This document shows, piece after piece, positions 7,087 through 14,447 of a stretch of DNA of 24,022 nt; positions within the stretch are counted from its first letter, which is position 1; every line of letters begins with the position of its first letter. The notes under the pieces are model-generated. The model saw only the letters and a program-made list of their open reading frames with translations, was not told where the DNA came from and did not search any database. The position numbers were made by a program, and so were the translations under genes. Source of the DNA: Oscillospiraceae bacterium. Its GTDB lineage: Bacteria > Bacillota_A > Clostridia > Oscillospirales > CAG-272. The stretch is from positions 1-24,022 of the forward strand of contig SVRU01000040.1 in NCBI GenBank assembly GCA_015064665.1, read 5' to 3'.

Positions 7087-8037
7087 TCATCTACCCTCTA
7101 TACGAAAATCCTTGCCGAGAAAGAGGAGAGTTTTGGAGTCGCATCCCATAATTCTCGAATAAATACGGTCTTCATATTTACCGAGAAGCTCGGTTGCGGA
7201 GAGGTTGGTTGAAATTAAGGTTGCAAGCCCTTTATTTTGTCTTGTATTTATAAGATTGTAAAGGCATGAAAGGGTAAACTGATTTACAAACTCTGTTCCG
7301 AGGTCGTCGATTATAAGAAACTCACATTCGAGATATTTATCGCCTTTCGGCTCGTACGGACCGTATCCGCTTTTAAATCTGTCCGCTTCAAACGCCGAAA
7401 CGATATTTTGCGCGCTGTCGTAAAGCACCTCAAAGCCTCTTTCAATAAGAGCTTTTGCAATGGCTGTTGAAAGATGCGTTTTTCCCGTGCCGGTTTTTCC
7501 TATGAAAAGAAGCGTGCTCGCTGCCGCGGGAAAGTTAGCTGCAAATTTCTTTGCCTCTTCTAAATTGTTTTTGGCTCTTGAATATACCGACTCGTCGTAA
7601 CGGTAGCGGTCAAGGTCGAAGTTGTCAAACGACTGTCTTTCAATAAGCTTTCCTATACCCGATGATCTGATGTTTTCGGTTATCAGCATCTCACGGAAGC
7701 AGGAACACATCTTATCTCCGACGAATCCCGTATCCGAACAGTCCTTACATGTGAATTTTGCTTCGGTATAATCCTCGGGAAGACCGAGCTTTTTCAGCGC
7801 GGTGCGGCGTTCTTTGCAAAGAAGCTGATTTCTTTCTTTTATAGGTGTGATATCTCCGCCTGCGCAAGCGGTTTTAAAAAGGAGAAGACCTGTGCCGCGA
7901 AGCTCTCTGTCTATAATTCGTATATCGTCGGAAAGGGCGGCAACCTCAAGATTTTTAGCTTCAGCATCGTTTATAGCCCTATTTCTTCTTGCATCTATTA
8001 TTTCTTTGACCTTGCTGTAATTTTCTCTGACGTACAT
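7087..8037 (-). CDS. dnaC: DnaC/DnaI-like ATPase, replicative helicase loader
   Basis: A 316-aa AAA+ ATPase that likely loads the DnaB-type helicase at the origin and at restart sites. Visible parts are an N-terminal coiled region, a zinc-ribbon-like cluster with Cys97, Cys100, Cys111 and Cys113, then the ATPase core. The core has Walker A GKTGTGKT (180-187), Walker B LIIDDLG (241-247), and an Arg-containing EDRIYSRIMG segment fitting the sensor/arginine-finger area. The Cys cluster before the core is common to the Clostridia version. It follows dnaD, as expected for primosome genes, with a 32-base gap. The start has AAAGGAAA upstream. IstB of transposons has the same fold, but the cysteine cluster and the dnaD neighbour favour a chromosomal loader. 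The symbol follows common annotation; DnaI is the B. subtilis name for this role. Confidence 0.87.
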   Translation of the reverse strand: MYVRENYSKVKEIIDARRNRAINDAEAKNLEVAALSDDIRIIDRELRGTGLLLFKTACAGGDITPIKERNQLLCKERRTALKKLGLPEDYTEAKFTCKDCSDTGFVGDKMCSCFREMLITENIRSSGIGKLIERQSFDNFDLDRYRYDESVYSRAKNNLEEAKKFAANFPAAASTLLFIGKTGTGKTHLSTAIAKALIERGFEVLYDSAQNIVSAFEADRFKSGYGPYEPKGDKYLECEFLIIDDLGTEFVNQFTLSCLYNLINTRQNKGLATLISTNLSATELLGKYEDRIYSRIMGCDSKTLLFLGKDFRIEGR

Positions 8038-8069
8038 TTTACATTTCCTTTCCCGATGTCATATGATAA

Positions 8070-9041
8070 TCAAGACTGCTTGGAATCTTCGCCGTAGCTG
8101 CGCTCAAGCGCTTTGAGAAAAGCCTCTTCCGCATCGAAGTCACCGTAGCGTTCGGTTTTCTTTTTTAATTTGGGTTCTTTTTCTGCTTGCTTTTTGGCTT
8201 TCTTTTCCGCCTCGTCGGCTTCGTATCTCAATTTGCAATCGGCAAGCGTGCGGCAGCCCGTCTCAAACCATCGGCTAAGAAGCTTGTCCGCATATGAGAT
8301 GTGACCCCGTGTAGCATTCGTAACGGCTATATCGTATGCTTCACCGACGATTTCGGTGAAATAACCGTAATCCTTGCTCCATTTTTTAAAGCATTCCTTT
8401 TCGGTTTTTGAAGGAGCTCTCCCGTAAATGCCGAAAAGCTTTCTGAACTCCCTTTCCGCTTCGCTCTCGCTTTCTCTTTCTATTATGTATGCTTCAAGCG
8501 CCTTGGGATTATCTATTTCGCGCTCGGTAAGCTTTATCGCTTTGTTGACGAGCTTGGTTACGGTCAGTCTTCCGCGCTCGGACAGATACGCGGCAAGGGT
8601 AAGGATAAATTCTTCGCTGAGCGCATACTGCTCATTCAAGGCGGTAAGCTGCTTGATTTCCGCGCTGTTAAAGGCGGAGCGCTTCATAAGAGCCGCGCAT
8701 TCGGTTATCATATCCGCAAGTCCGGAATTTCTTATGTGCTTTGCAACGTCCTTTGCGCTCTCTTCCCGAATCTCGCCGAGCTTAAGCCTTTCTTCAAACT
8801 CCTCCGTTATAGTCGGAGTTGATTTTCTTATTACTCCTGCCTCCTCCCAGAATACAAGAGCCGATGCAGCTCGCGTCTTAGAGGTTTTTGATAGGGAGGC
8901 GATCTCGTCCATGTCAAATGCCATGCCGTTTTTTTCTATCAAGGCAAGCAGCACGCGAAGCTCCTCGCGCGATGCTTCGCAAAAGGCTTCTTTATCAGAT
9001 ATCTTAAGAGGAGCACATATATAGGAAAGAATATCTGTCAT
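8070..9041 (-). CDS. dnaD: DnaD-domain primosome protein
   Basis: A 323-aa DNA-remodelling protein of the DnaD family, which helps recruit the helicase loader during initiation and restart. The N-terminal ~110 residues look like a winged-helix domain (MDEIASLSKTSKTRAASALVFWEEAGVI). The C-terminal DnaD/DnaB2 domain lies around residues 195-265 and ends in the family signature ISYADKLLSRWFETG, similar to the usual Y-x-x-K-I-L-x-x-W. A Lys/Glu-rich tail (EKKAKKQAEKEPKLKKK) follows and may bind DNA. The ATG overlaps the rex stop by 4 bases, so translation is probably coupled. The pairing with the downstream loader supports a role in replication start. Confidence 0.87.
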   Translation of the reverse strand: MTDILSYICAPLKISDKEAFCEASREELRVLLALIEKNGMAFDMDEIASLSKTSKTRAASALVFWEEAGVIRKSTPTITEEFEERLKLGEIREESAKDVAKHIRNSGLADMITECAALMKRSAFNSAEIKQLTALNEQYALSEEFILTLAAYLSERGRLTVTKLVNKAIKLTEREIDNPKALEAYIIERESESEAEREFRKLFGIYGRAPSKTEKECFKKWSKDYGYFTEIVGEAYDIAVTNATRGHISYADKLLSRWFETGCRTLADCKLRYEADEAEKKAKKQAEKEPKLKKKTERYGDFDAEEAFLKALERSYGEDSKQS

Positions 9042-9736
9042 ATTCCGTCATCCTCTCCGTTCGTTTTGAGCTCATAGCAGAGCTTCATAAGAGAGTCTCC
9101 GAGGTGGATGTTTTCAACTATAACTCCGGGCGCTGATATTTTAAGCTCCATGTTGGCAAAATTCCAAAGTCCTCTAACCCCGGCTCTTATCATCGACATT
9201 GAAACGTCGTACGCCGTTTCCTTGGGCACTGTCAGAACGCCTATCGTCACGCCTTCTTTTTTACAGTATGCTTCAAGCTCGTCTATGTGATAAACGCGGA
9301 TTCCGCAGATATCGGTACCGACTATATTGGGGTCAACGTCGAACATTGCGACTCTTTCAACGCCGCGCCTTTCAAACATATGCGTTGCCGCAAGAGCCTT
9401 TCCGAGATTGCCTGCGCCGACGATTATTGCCTTGTACCCCTCTTTAACTCCGAGAAGCTCGCTGATTTTTCCGTACAGATATTTTACGTTATATCCGTAT
9501 CCCTGCTGTCCGAATCCTCCAAAGCAGTTAAGGTCCTGACGTATCTGAGATGCAGTTACGTTCATAAGGCGGGATAATTCGGCAGAGGATATTCTGAGCG
9601 TACCCTCGCGTAGCAGCTCGCCAAGATATCTGTGATATCTCGGAAGTCTTTTTATGACCGCGCTTGATACCGGTGTTTTTGATGATTCAAAAAGCTTTTT
9701 TTCAAAAGTTCCGCGTACTTTTTCTATTGATTCCAT
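9038..9736 (-). CDS. rex: Redox-sensing transcriptional repressor Rex
   Basis: A 232-aa DNA-binding repressor that senses the NADH/NAD+ ratio and controls fermentation and respiration genes. The N-terminal winged helix holds SSAELSRLMNVTASQIRQDLNCFGGFGQQGYGY, a near-canonical Rex recognition region. The Rossmann fold follows with IIVGAGNLGKAL (Gly107, Gly109, Gly112), then FDVDPNIVGT, where the Asp after beta-2 favours NAD(H) over NADP(H). The late segment GVRGLWNFANMEL is typical too. It sits 14 bases after tsaD with AAGGA before the ATG and overlaps dnaD by 4 bases. No convincing Rex operator was seen in the window. Confidence 0.96.
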   Translation of the reverse strand: MESIEKVRGTFEKKLFESSKTPVSSAVIKRLPRYHRYLGELLREGTLRISSAELSRLMNVTASQIRQDLNCFGGFGQQGYGYNVKYLYGKISELLGVKEGYKAIIVGAGNLGKALAATHMFERRGVERVAMFDVDPNIVGTDICGIRVYHIDELEAYCKKEGVTIGVLTVPKETAYDVSMSMIRAGVRGLWNFANMELKISAPGVIVENIHLGDSLMKLCYELKTNGEDDGI

Positions 9737-9750
9737 ACTTTATCCTTCCG

Positions 9751-10827
9751 TTATATTGAGTCCTGCGCGCTGGCGTTAAGCGAAGAGTCGCTGAGATTTC
9801 CTTTCAGATATTCGTAATACGCCGCCGCGCCTATCATTGCCGCGTTGTCTCCGCACAGTGAGAGTGGCGGAATAAATATGTTTCTGCCATGCTCTTTTGC
9901 CACAGCCGAAAGTCTTTTTCTGAGGTGGGAATTAGCCGCTACGCCTCCCGATAAAACCAGATTGCAATCGGGATTTTTTTCAAGAGCGGCAGAGATTTTT
10001 TTTGCAACTGCTTCGGTTGCCTCATAGGTGTATCTTGCCGCGAAAAGCGCACGGTTTATTTGCTCGCCCCTCTGCTCGTATCGGTGAAGCAGATTGATTG
10101 CCGCGGTCTTTAATCCCGAGAATGAAAAATCAAGAGTATCTCCTGCGAGGGCGGGAGAAGGCAAGGTCATATCGGGATTGCGGTATGCTTCGCTTTTTTT
10201 GTATTTTTCATAGTAAAGCTCTGAGTCGCCCGTGGCAAGAATGAATCCCTCGCGCGCAAGCTCGTCAAAGCCGCGACCGGCGGGGTAGGGTATTCCTATA
10301 ATTCGCCCGATCTTATCGTATGATTCACCTATCGCGTCATCGCGCGTCGCGCCTATTACCTCAAGCTCGGTATAATCGGTAACCTTATATATCGAGGTGT
10401 GTCCGCCCGATGCGGCAAGCGCAATATACGGCGGTGTCGGAATCCTATCACCCGACAGATACGCTGCGGCGATATGTCCTTTTATATGGTCTACTGCTAC
10501 GAGCGGTATTGAGTTTGCAGTAGCCAACGCTTTAGCAAAATTAACGCCTACGAGAAGCGCGCCGATAAGTCCGGGGTTGCTTGTCACCGCAACGAGATCA
10601 ATTTCGGAAAGTGTAATTCCCGATTCAAGAAGAGCCTCGTAGGTGATTTTTGATATGGCTTCTATATGGGCTCGGCTCGCAATTTCGGGCACAACACCGC
10701 CGTAAAGCCGATGTGTTTCTATCTGAGATGCTACAATATTCGATTTTACGGTAAATCCGTTTTCATTTTTTTGAACTACCGCTGCGCTCGTTTCGTCGCA
10801 GGAGCTTTCAAAAGCCAATATATTCAT
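9751..10827 (-). CDS. tsaD: tRNA threonylcarbamoyladenosine synthase subunit TsaD
   Basis: A 358-aa member of the Kae1/TsaD family, which transfers the threonylcarbamoyl group to A37 of ANN-decoding tRNAs, together with TsaB and TsaE. Seen in order: the N-terminal ASKHA phosphate-binding motif LAFESSCDETSAAVV, the metal ligands His114 and His118 in DHIKGHIAAA, GGHTSIY, FSFSGLKTA, LSGGVAANSHLR, and the final LCGDNAAMIGAAA with the third metal ligand Asp. The usual middle residue of H-x-E-x-H is Lys here, a small change. The length is normal. AAGGAC precedes the ATG, and rimI lies 10 bases upstream. Confidence 0.96.
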   Translation of the reverse strand: MNILAFESSCDETSAAVVQKNENGFTVKSNIVASQIETHRLYGGVVPEIASRAHIEAISKITYEALLESGITLSEIDLVAVTSNPGLIGALLVGVNFAKALATANSIPLVAVDHIKGHIAAAYLSGDRIPTPPYIALAASGGHTSIYKVTDYTELEVIGATRDDAIGESYDKIGRIIGIPYPAGRGFDELAREGFILATGDSELYYEKYKKSEAYRNPDMTLPSPALAGDTLDFSFSGLKTAAINLLHRYEQRGEQINRALFAARYTYEATEAVAKKISAALEKNPDCNLVLSGGVAANSHLRKRLSAVAKEHGRNIFIPPLSLCGDNAAMIGAAAYYEYLKGNLSDSSLNASAQDSI

Positions 10828-10837
10828 TTTATTGTCC

Positions 10838-11290
10838 TTAATATGTATTATTATGGCATAAGAGCATTACTATTGCGTTGTCATCGGGATTTTTGTAATA
10901 GTTTTTTCGTAAGCCTATTTCCTTGAATCCGTAAGAGGAGTAAAGATTTCTTGCGGGAGTATTTTTTTCTCTCACCTCGAGAAATAAGGATTCAAGGCCT
11001 CGGCCTCGCTCACATTTGACCGTATAGTCAAGCAGACGGTAGGCAATTCCGCGTCTTCTTTTATCGGGAAGGGTTGCAATTCTGTAAATTTCACCCTCGG
11101 GTGTTATTTGTCTCCCTATTATGTAGGCTGCAACGCTGCCATTGTCAAGAGCTGTATAGCACATGCTTCCCTCAGTTGATATAGTTGATATTATATCTTC
11201 CTCGCACCACGGGTCAGGGAATATCAATTTTTCAGCCGCGGCTATCTCTTTTGCATCCTGCGGCAGAGCACGTCTGATTTCCATATTCAA
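10838..11290 (-). CDS. rimI: Ribosomal protein S18-alanine N-acetyltransferase RimI
   Basis: A 150-aa GNAT acetyltransferase, whose family acetylates the N-terminus of ribosomal protein S18. The acetyl-CoA loop is clear in LPDKRRRGIAYRLLDYTV (R-R-x-G-x-A), preceded by GEIYRIATLP and followed by LFLEVREKNTPARNLYSSYGFKEIGLRKNYY, which is close to the RimI consensus. The position just before tsaD is a common bacterial arrangement. The start is uncertain: a TTG at 11290 has AAGGAC about 6 bases upstream, while an ATG at 11284 has it about 12 bases away; the TTG is kept here. The other members of the usual cluster (tsaE, tsaB) are not present on this side. Confidence 0.9.
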   Translation of the reverse strand: MNMEIRRALPQDAKEIAAAEKLIFPDPWCEEDIISTISTEGSMCYTALDNGSVAAYIIGRQITPEGEIYRIATLPDKRRRGIAYRLLDYTVKCERGRGLESLFLEVREKNTPARNLYSSYGFKEIGLRKNYYKNPDDNAIVMLLCHNNTY

Positions 11291-11310
11291 GACGGGTCCT
11301 TTGCTGTTTT

Positions 11311-11757
11311 TTAATTTACATTCTGTGCTTTTTTTATTTCGCAGAGAAGCATTGCTTTTGCTTCGTCAACGCTATCGGCCGAAAGAGAGCATCCTGCTGC
11401 ACGCACGTGGCCGCCGCCACCGAATTTTTGGGCAATAAGCGCGACGTTTTTTTCCGTGGAGCGAAGCGAAGCCTTGTATTTGCCCGGTTCCGTTTCTCTT
11501 AGAAAAAAGGCTATTTCCGATCCGCGCAAGGAGCGGATAACGTCTATTGCCGTTTCAAAATCCTCGTGCTTCAAACCGAGAGAGTTTAATTCGTTAAGTG
11601 TCAGCGAGGCGTACGCAATGCAACCCGTGCCGTCAGTTTCGATTTTTGAGGAGATAAAACCCTCGGCTTTTATCTGTTCTCTCGATTTTGTTGAAAACAG
11701 TCTGCGGTTTATATCTGCCGCGTCGATTCCAAGCTCAATAAGCTTTGCTGCGTACAT
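11311..11757 (-). CDS. nrnA: NrnA/DHH phosphoesterase, C-terminal part (split by frameshift)
   Basis: The 3' part of a frameshifted DHH/DHHA1 phosphoesterase gene. This 148-aa frame carries the end of the DHH domain and the whole DHHA1 domain, with the substrate-binding motif FGGGGHVRAAGCSL near its end. Its first ATG is not a true start: reading the same frame back upstream gives YSNATAKTH, which continues the family consensus directly from the DTGC motif in the other frame. In an intact protein the two parts would form one ~325-aa bifunctional oligoribonuclease and PAP phosphatase. No good ribosome binding site supports independent translation. Confidence 0.8.
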   Translation of the reverse strand: MYAAKLIELGIDAADINRRLFSTKSREQIKAEGFISSKIETDGTGCIAYASLTLNELNSLGLKHEDFETAIDVIRSLRGSEIAFFLRETEPGKYKASLRSTEKNVALIAQKFGGGGHVRAAGCSLSADSVDEAKAMLLCEIKKAQNVN

Positions 11758-12287
11758 ATGCGTTTTAGCCGTTGCATTTGAATAGGCAAGCAGCCGGTGT
11801 CCGAGCTTATGGCAGCGAAAAGCGAGTATGCCAAAGCCTTGTTAATCTCGATTTTTTTCATATCGGCAAGCAGGAGCGCAATTTCCAAAAGTGCTTCTGC
11901 CGCGCTTGAAGCCTCGGGTAGAATATATCCGTCCGCAAACTGAGTGCCAATTTCGTGATGGTCTATCATAAGCACGGGGGATACCGACTCAGCCAAAGAG
12001 CCGAGCTGAGCGGGCGATGCCACGTCTATTGCGACGGTCGCCTTGCCAATTGCGTTATTCGTAATCGAAGCTCCCGTATAATCAAGGATAAATCCAAGCC
12101 TTTCGGGAATGGGGTCGGCGCAAATAATAGATGTATCTCTTCCAAGCTGACGGAAGATTTCGCACAGCGCTGCGCCTGAGCCCGTTGCATCGCCGTCGGG
12201 GCGTTGATGTATGGCAACTGCGGGGTTTTCTATCTCAAGAATACGGAGGGCACACTCCATTGCAGAGAGAGATTGATAGCTTTTCAT
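11709..12287 (-). CDS. nrnA: NrnA/DHH phosphoesterase, N-terminal part (split by frameshift)
   Basis: The 5' part of the gene for a DHH-family phosphoesterase that degrades short RNAs (nanoRNAs) and 3'-phosphoadenosine-5'-phosphate. The metal motifs are present: VAIHQRPDGDATGSGAAL, VAIDVASPAQ, MIDHHEIGTQ (the DHH motif) and AISSDTGC. After DTGC the frame changes to an unrelated tail (LPIQMQRLKRICTQQ...) that stops at 11709, while the next frame carries the expected continuation. One base is missing near 11785-11786. The ATG overlaps the rbfA stop by 4 bases with GAGG upstream, so coupling to rbfA is likely. As read, it gives a truncated 192-aa protein without DHHA1. Confidence 0.82.
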   Translation of the reverse strand: MKSYQSLSAMECALRILEIENPAVAIHQRPDGDATGSGAALCEIFRQLGRDTSIICADPIPERLGFILDYTGASITNNAIGKATVAIDVASPAQLGSLAESVSPVLMIDHHEIGTQFADGYILPEASSAAEALLEIALLLADMKKIEINKALAYSLFAAISSDTGCLPIQMQRLKRICTQQSLLSLESTRQI

Positions 12288-12628
12288 TTTTCCTCGCCCA
12301 TAACCTCTTCAAGCAGCTTTGCGATTCTCGCGCCGTGCTCAATAGAGCCGTCCTTAACAAAATTCAATTCGGGTGTTATTCTTAAATTAAGCGTTGTTGC
12401 AAGATGGTGGCGGAGCATACCCGTGCATTTTTTTAATCCCTCGGCAGCCTCCTTTGAGTCGCCTATACAGGAAAAATATACGCTTGCGTACTTGAGGTCG
12501 GGCGCAACTTCGGCGCGGGTTATGCTTACGAAATTGTTGACTACTTTAGGCTCTCTTACCTCGCCAAGCGCGATTGCAAGCTCCTCTCTTACGGCATCGT
12601 TTATTCTGCCTCTTCTGTATTTTGCCAT
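12284..12628 (-). CDS. rbfA: 30S ribosome-binding factor RbfA
   Basis: A 114-aa KH-like protein that binds the 30S subunit during late 16S maturation. The opening MAKYRRGRINDAVREELAIAL, the middle VSITRAEVAPDLKYASVYFS and the end LRHHLATTLNLRITPELNFVKDGS match the family closely, and the length is typical. The start at 12628 is chosen because AAAGGA lies about 8 bases upstream and because family members begin at this point; a longer frame from 12661 would add 11 unrelated residues. It overlaps the following DHH phosphoesterase by 4 bases, the usual rbfA-nrnA order of Firmicutes. The gap before it contains a small hairpin. Confidence 0.94.
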   Translation of the reverse strand: MAKYRRGRINDAVREELAIALGEVREPKVVNNFVSITRAEVAPDLKYASVYFSCIGDSKEAAEGLKKCTGMLRHHLATTLNLRITPELNFVKDGSIEHGARIAKLLEEVMGEEK

Positions 12629-12647
12629 ATTAAACGTCCTTTCTGGC

Positions 12648-12664
12648 CGGATGAAGCTCATCCG
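12648..12664 (-). repeat. Hairpin in the murI-rbfA gap
   Basis: Arms CGGATGA and TCATCCG with a 3-base loop, located about 7 bases upstream of the rbfA ribosome binding site. No T-run follows on the minus strand, so termination is unlikely. It may be an mRNA processing or stability element. Confidence 0.45.
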
Positions 12665-12684
12665 ACGGGCTCTTATAAAATCTG

Positions 12685-13368
12685 TTATAGGTAAATCGTT
12701 TTCCCTCTTCCTGTCTCATGGATATTCGACAAAAGCTCCTTTGCACCTTCGCGCGACGGATTAATAAGCGTCACGTTCGGAAAGCATCGCCCGATTTCCT
12801 TTTCAAGATGCGGGAAATGCGTGCATCCCAGTATAAGCGTGTCTATATCTTTTTCATAAAGAGGGGAAAGTATGCGATGAATAATTTCTCTTTCAGCCGA
12901 GCCGACTCTGCCGTCTTTGACGCCGCCTTCGACAAGGGAAACCAGCTTCTGAGTCGGCAACTCGTGAATCTCATTTATATTTTTACAGCTCGCAAGTGAA
13001 TTCCTGAAGGCGTGAGATGCGACCGTTGCCTCGGTGGCAATTACACCTATCCTACCGCTTTTCGTTACACGGGAGGCTGCTTTTACGGCAGGCTCGATTA
13101 TCGGATTTGAAATTTTTCTCATATCCTCGGGAAGAAAACGATATACCGTGCTTGCCGTACAGCACGCCATAAGAATTCTGTCTGCGCCGAAGTCTTTCAG
13201 TATTGAAATATCCGCTTTGACAAGCTCTATAAGCTCGGAGCGGCTTTTCGTTCCGTAAGGGGCGTTTTTTCTGTCTGCAAAAAAGCATATATCAATCTTC
13301 GGAGCAATCTTTCGTATCTCGGATATAGCGCCAAGACCGCCTGCTCCGCTGTCAAATACGCCTATCAT
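12685..13368 (-). CDS. murI: Glutamate racemase MurI
   Basis: A 227-aa enzyme that converts L- to D-glutamate for peptidoglycan. Family marks: IGVFDSGAGGLGAI at the start, ADRKNAPYGTKS, the first catalytic Cys in MACCTAST (Cys69), and the second in LGCTHFPHLEKEI (Cys182, His184). The residue after Cys69 is usually Asn (C-N-T) but is Cys here, which may alter substrate binding. The protein is shorter than the usual 260-270 aa, mainly at the C-terminus. The start at 13368 is chosen because MIGVFDSG is the family N-terminus; a frame from 13422 would add 18 unrelated residues. It overlaps the end of ddl by 17 bases, so the two D-amino-acid genes are probably co-translated. Confidence 0.88.
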   Translation of the reverse strand: MIGVFDSGAGGLGAISEIRKIAPKIDICFFADRKNAPYGTKSRSELIELVKADISILKDFGADRILMACCTASTVYRFLPEDMRKISNPIIEPAVKAASRVTKSGRIGVIATEATVASHAFRNSLASCKNINEIHELPTQKLVSLVEGGVKDGRVGSAEREIIHRILSPLYEKDIDTLILGCTHFPHLEKEIGRCFPNVTLINPSREGAKELLSNIHETGRGKTIYL

Positions 13369-14404
13369 TCGAACAAATTCCGTCAATAAGAAGATTGATG
13401 AAGTCACCCTTCTTTTCGCCAACGCACCCTGACAGCCTCGGAAAAAGACTGGTTTCGGTCATTCCCGGAAATGAATTGATCTCGTTAAAGAATATTTCAC
13501 CCGATTTGGTAACGAAAAAGTCAAAGCGTGACAGCTGCCGTATGCCTATAAGGGATGCGAGCAGACGCGTATATTCGGTAATTTTATTTTCGGTTTCGGA
13601 AAATCCGCTTGTTTTGGCTTCGGTTTTTGCAGACGAGTTTTTTGAGTATTTTGCATTGAAATCGTAGAATGCGCCGTTCGAACGGATTCTTCCGCCGGGT
13701 ATAATAAACTGCTTGCCCACGTCAATAAAGGCGCATTCAAGCTCATAATCAAATTCAATCAACTCTTCTATAATAAGTCTTTTTTCATAGGATACGGCAT
13801 CCTCGTATGCAGACTTAAATTCGTTTTTATTACGCACGGGGTGCGCTCCGTATGAAGAGCCGAGTCTTGCGGGCTTTATAAACATCGGATAGCCGATTTT
13901 TGTTTCGGCGTCTTTCAGTGCGTTGGATAGCGGTGCGGTGCCGTCGGTGAAAATCCATTTTGCAATCGGTATTCCCAAATGCTCGGCGGCGAGCTTCGTG
14001 TATATTTTATCGCTCGTTATGGCGGAGGAGTAAACGTCCTGCCCGATATAACGTATATGCGCCGCCGTCAGCGTGCCCTGAATACATCCGTCCTCGCCGA
14101 AATCTCCGTGCAGACAGGGAATAGCGCAATCAATCGGAATAACGCCGCCTTCGTATAAAAAGCCCGACACGCCGTCTATAAAAGCGGGAAAAGTTTTTGT
14201 AAAGATATGTTCTGAGTCATGGTTTTCTTCATAGATTTCTGCGGGAGCAGGGCAGATAAACCAGCATCCGTCCTTGTCGATATGTACGTTATAAACGTCG
14301 TATAAGCTTTTGTCTATAAGCGAAAAAAGATTGGCAGCGCTAAGCTTTGATATTTCACGTTCAAATCCCTCACCGCCCGATATAAGAGCAACGTTTTTCT
14401 TCAT
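13352..14404 (-). CDS. ddl: D-alanine--D-alanine ligase
   Basis: A 350-aa ATP-grasp enzyme that joins two D-alanines for the peptidoglycan stem peptide. Motifs: LISGGEGFEREISKLSA (usual G-G-x-S-x-E-x-x-V-S), CLHGDFGEDGCIQG, MFIKPARLGSSYGA, FYDFNAKY, and FDFFVTKSGEIFFNEINSF with PGMTETSLFP, which carries the metal and ATP ligands. The F-x-A-K-Y segment fits D-Ala rather than D-lactate specificity. Three starts are close together: GTG at 14413, ATG at 14410 and ATG at 14404. The last is best spaced from GAGGTG (6 bases). That ribosome binding site sits inside a perfect 8-bp hairpin. The gene overlaps murI by 17 bases and follows prmC. Confidence 0.92.
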   Translation of the reverse strand: MKKNVALISGGEGFEREISKLSAANLFSLIDKSLYDVYNVHIDKDGCWFICPAPAEIYEENHDSEHIFTKTFPAFIDGVSGFLYEGGVIPIDCAIPCLHGDFGEDGCIQGTLTAAHIRYIGQDVYSSAITSDKIYTKLAAEHLGIPIAKWIFTDGTAPLSNALKDAETKIGYPMFIKPARLGSSYGAHPVRNKNEFKSAYEDAVSYEKRLIIEELIEFDYELECAFIDVGKQFIIPGGRIRSNGAFYDFNAKYSKNSSAKTEAKTSGFSETENKITEYTRLLASLIGIRQLSRFDFFVTKSGEIFFNEINSFPGMTETSLFPRLSGCVGEKKGDFINLLIDGICSNDRRI

Positions 14405-14412
14405 TTTCATCA

Positions 14413-14435
14413 CCTCATCACATGATATGATGAGG
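14413..14435 (-). promoter_or_regulatory. Hairpin masking the ddl ribosome binding site
   Basis: On the minus strand CCTCATCA, a 7-base loop, and TGATGAGG form a perfect 8-bp stem. The 3' arm contains the GAGG of the ddl ribosome binding site. Closed, it would limit initiation; opening by a ribosome, protein or small RNA would allow it. Visible structure is firm; the regulatory role is inference. Confidence 0.5.
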
Positions 14436-14447
14436 CGGAGCGTCGGG

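Noticed and set aside
7087..8037. IstB-type transposition helper
   Set aside because: The N-terminal cysteine cluster and the position next to dnaD fit the chromosomal helicase loader instead.
8428..9024. A 198-codon plus-strand frame opposite dnaD, rich in Ser, Ala and Leu
   Set aside because: It is the antisense image of a typical DnaD protein; composition reflects codon bias of the real gene.
11780..11800. Programmed ribosomal frameshift in nrnA
   Set aside because: The sequence CTGCTTGCCTAT has no slippery heptamer or internal Shine-Dalgarno stimulus; a base loss is simpler.
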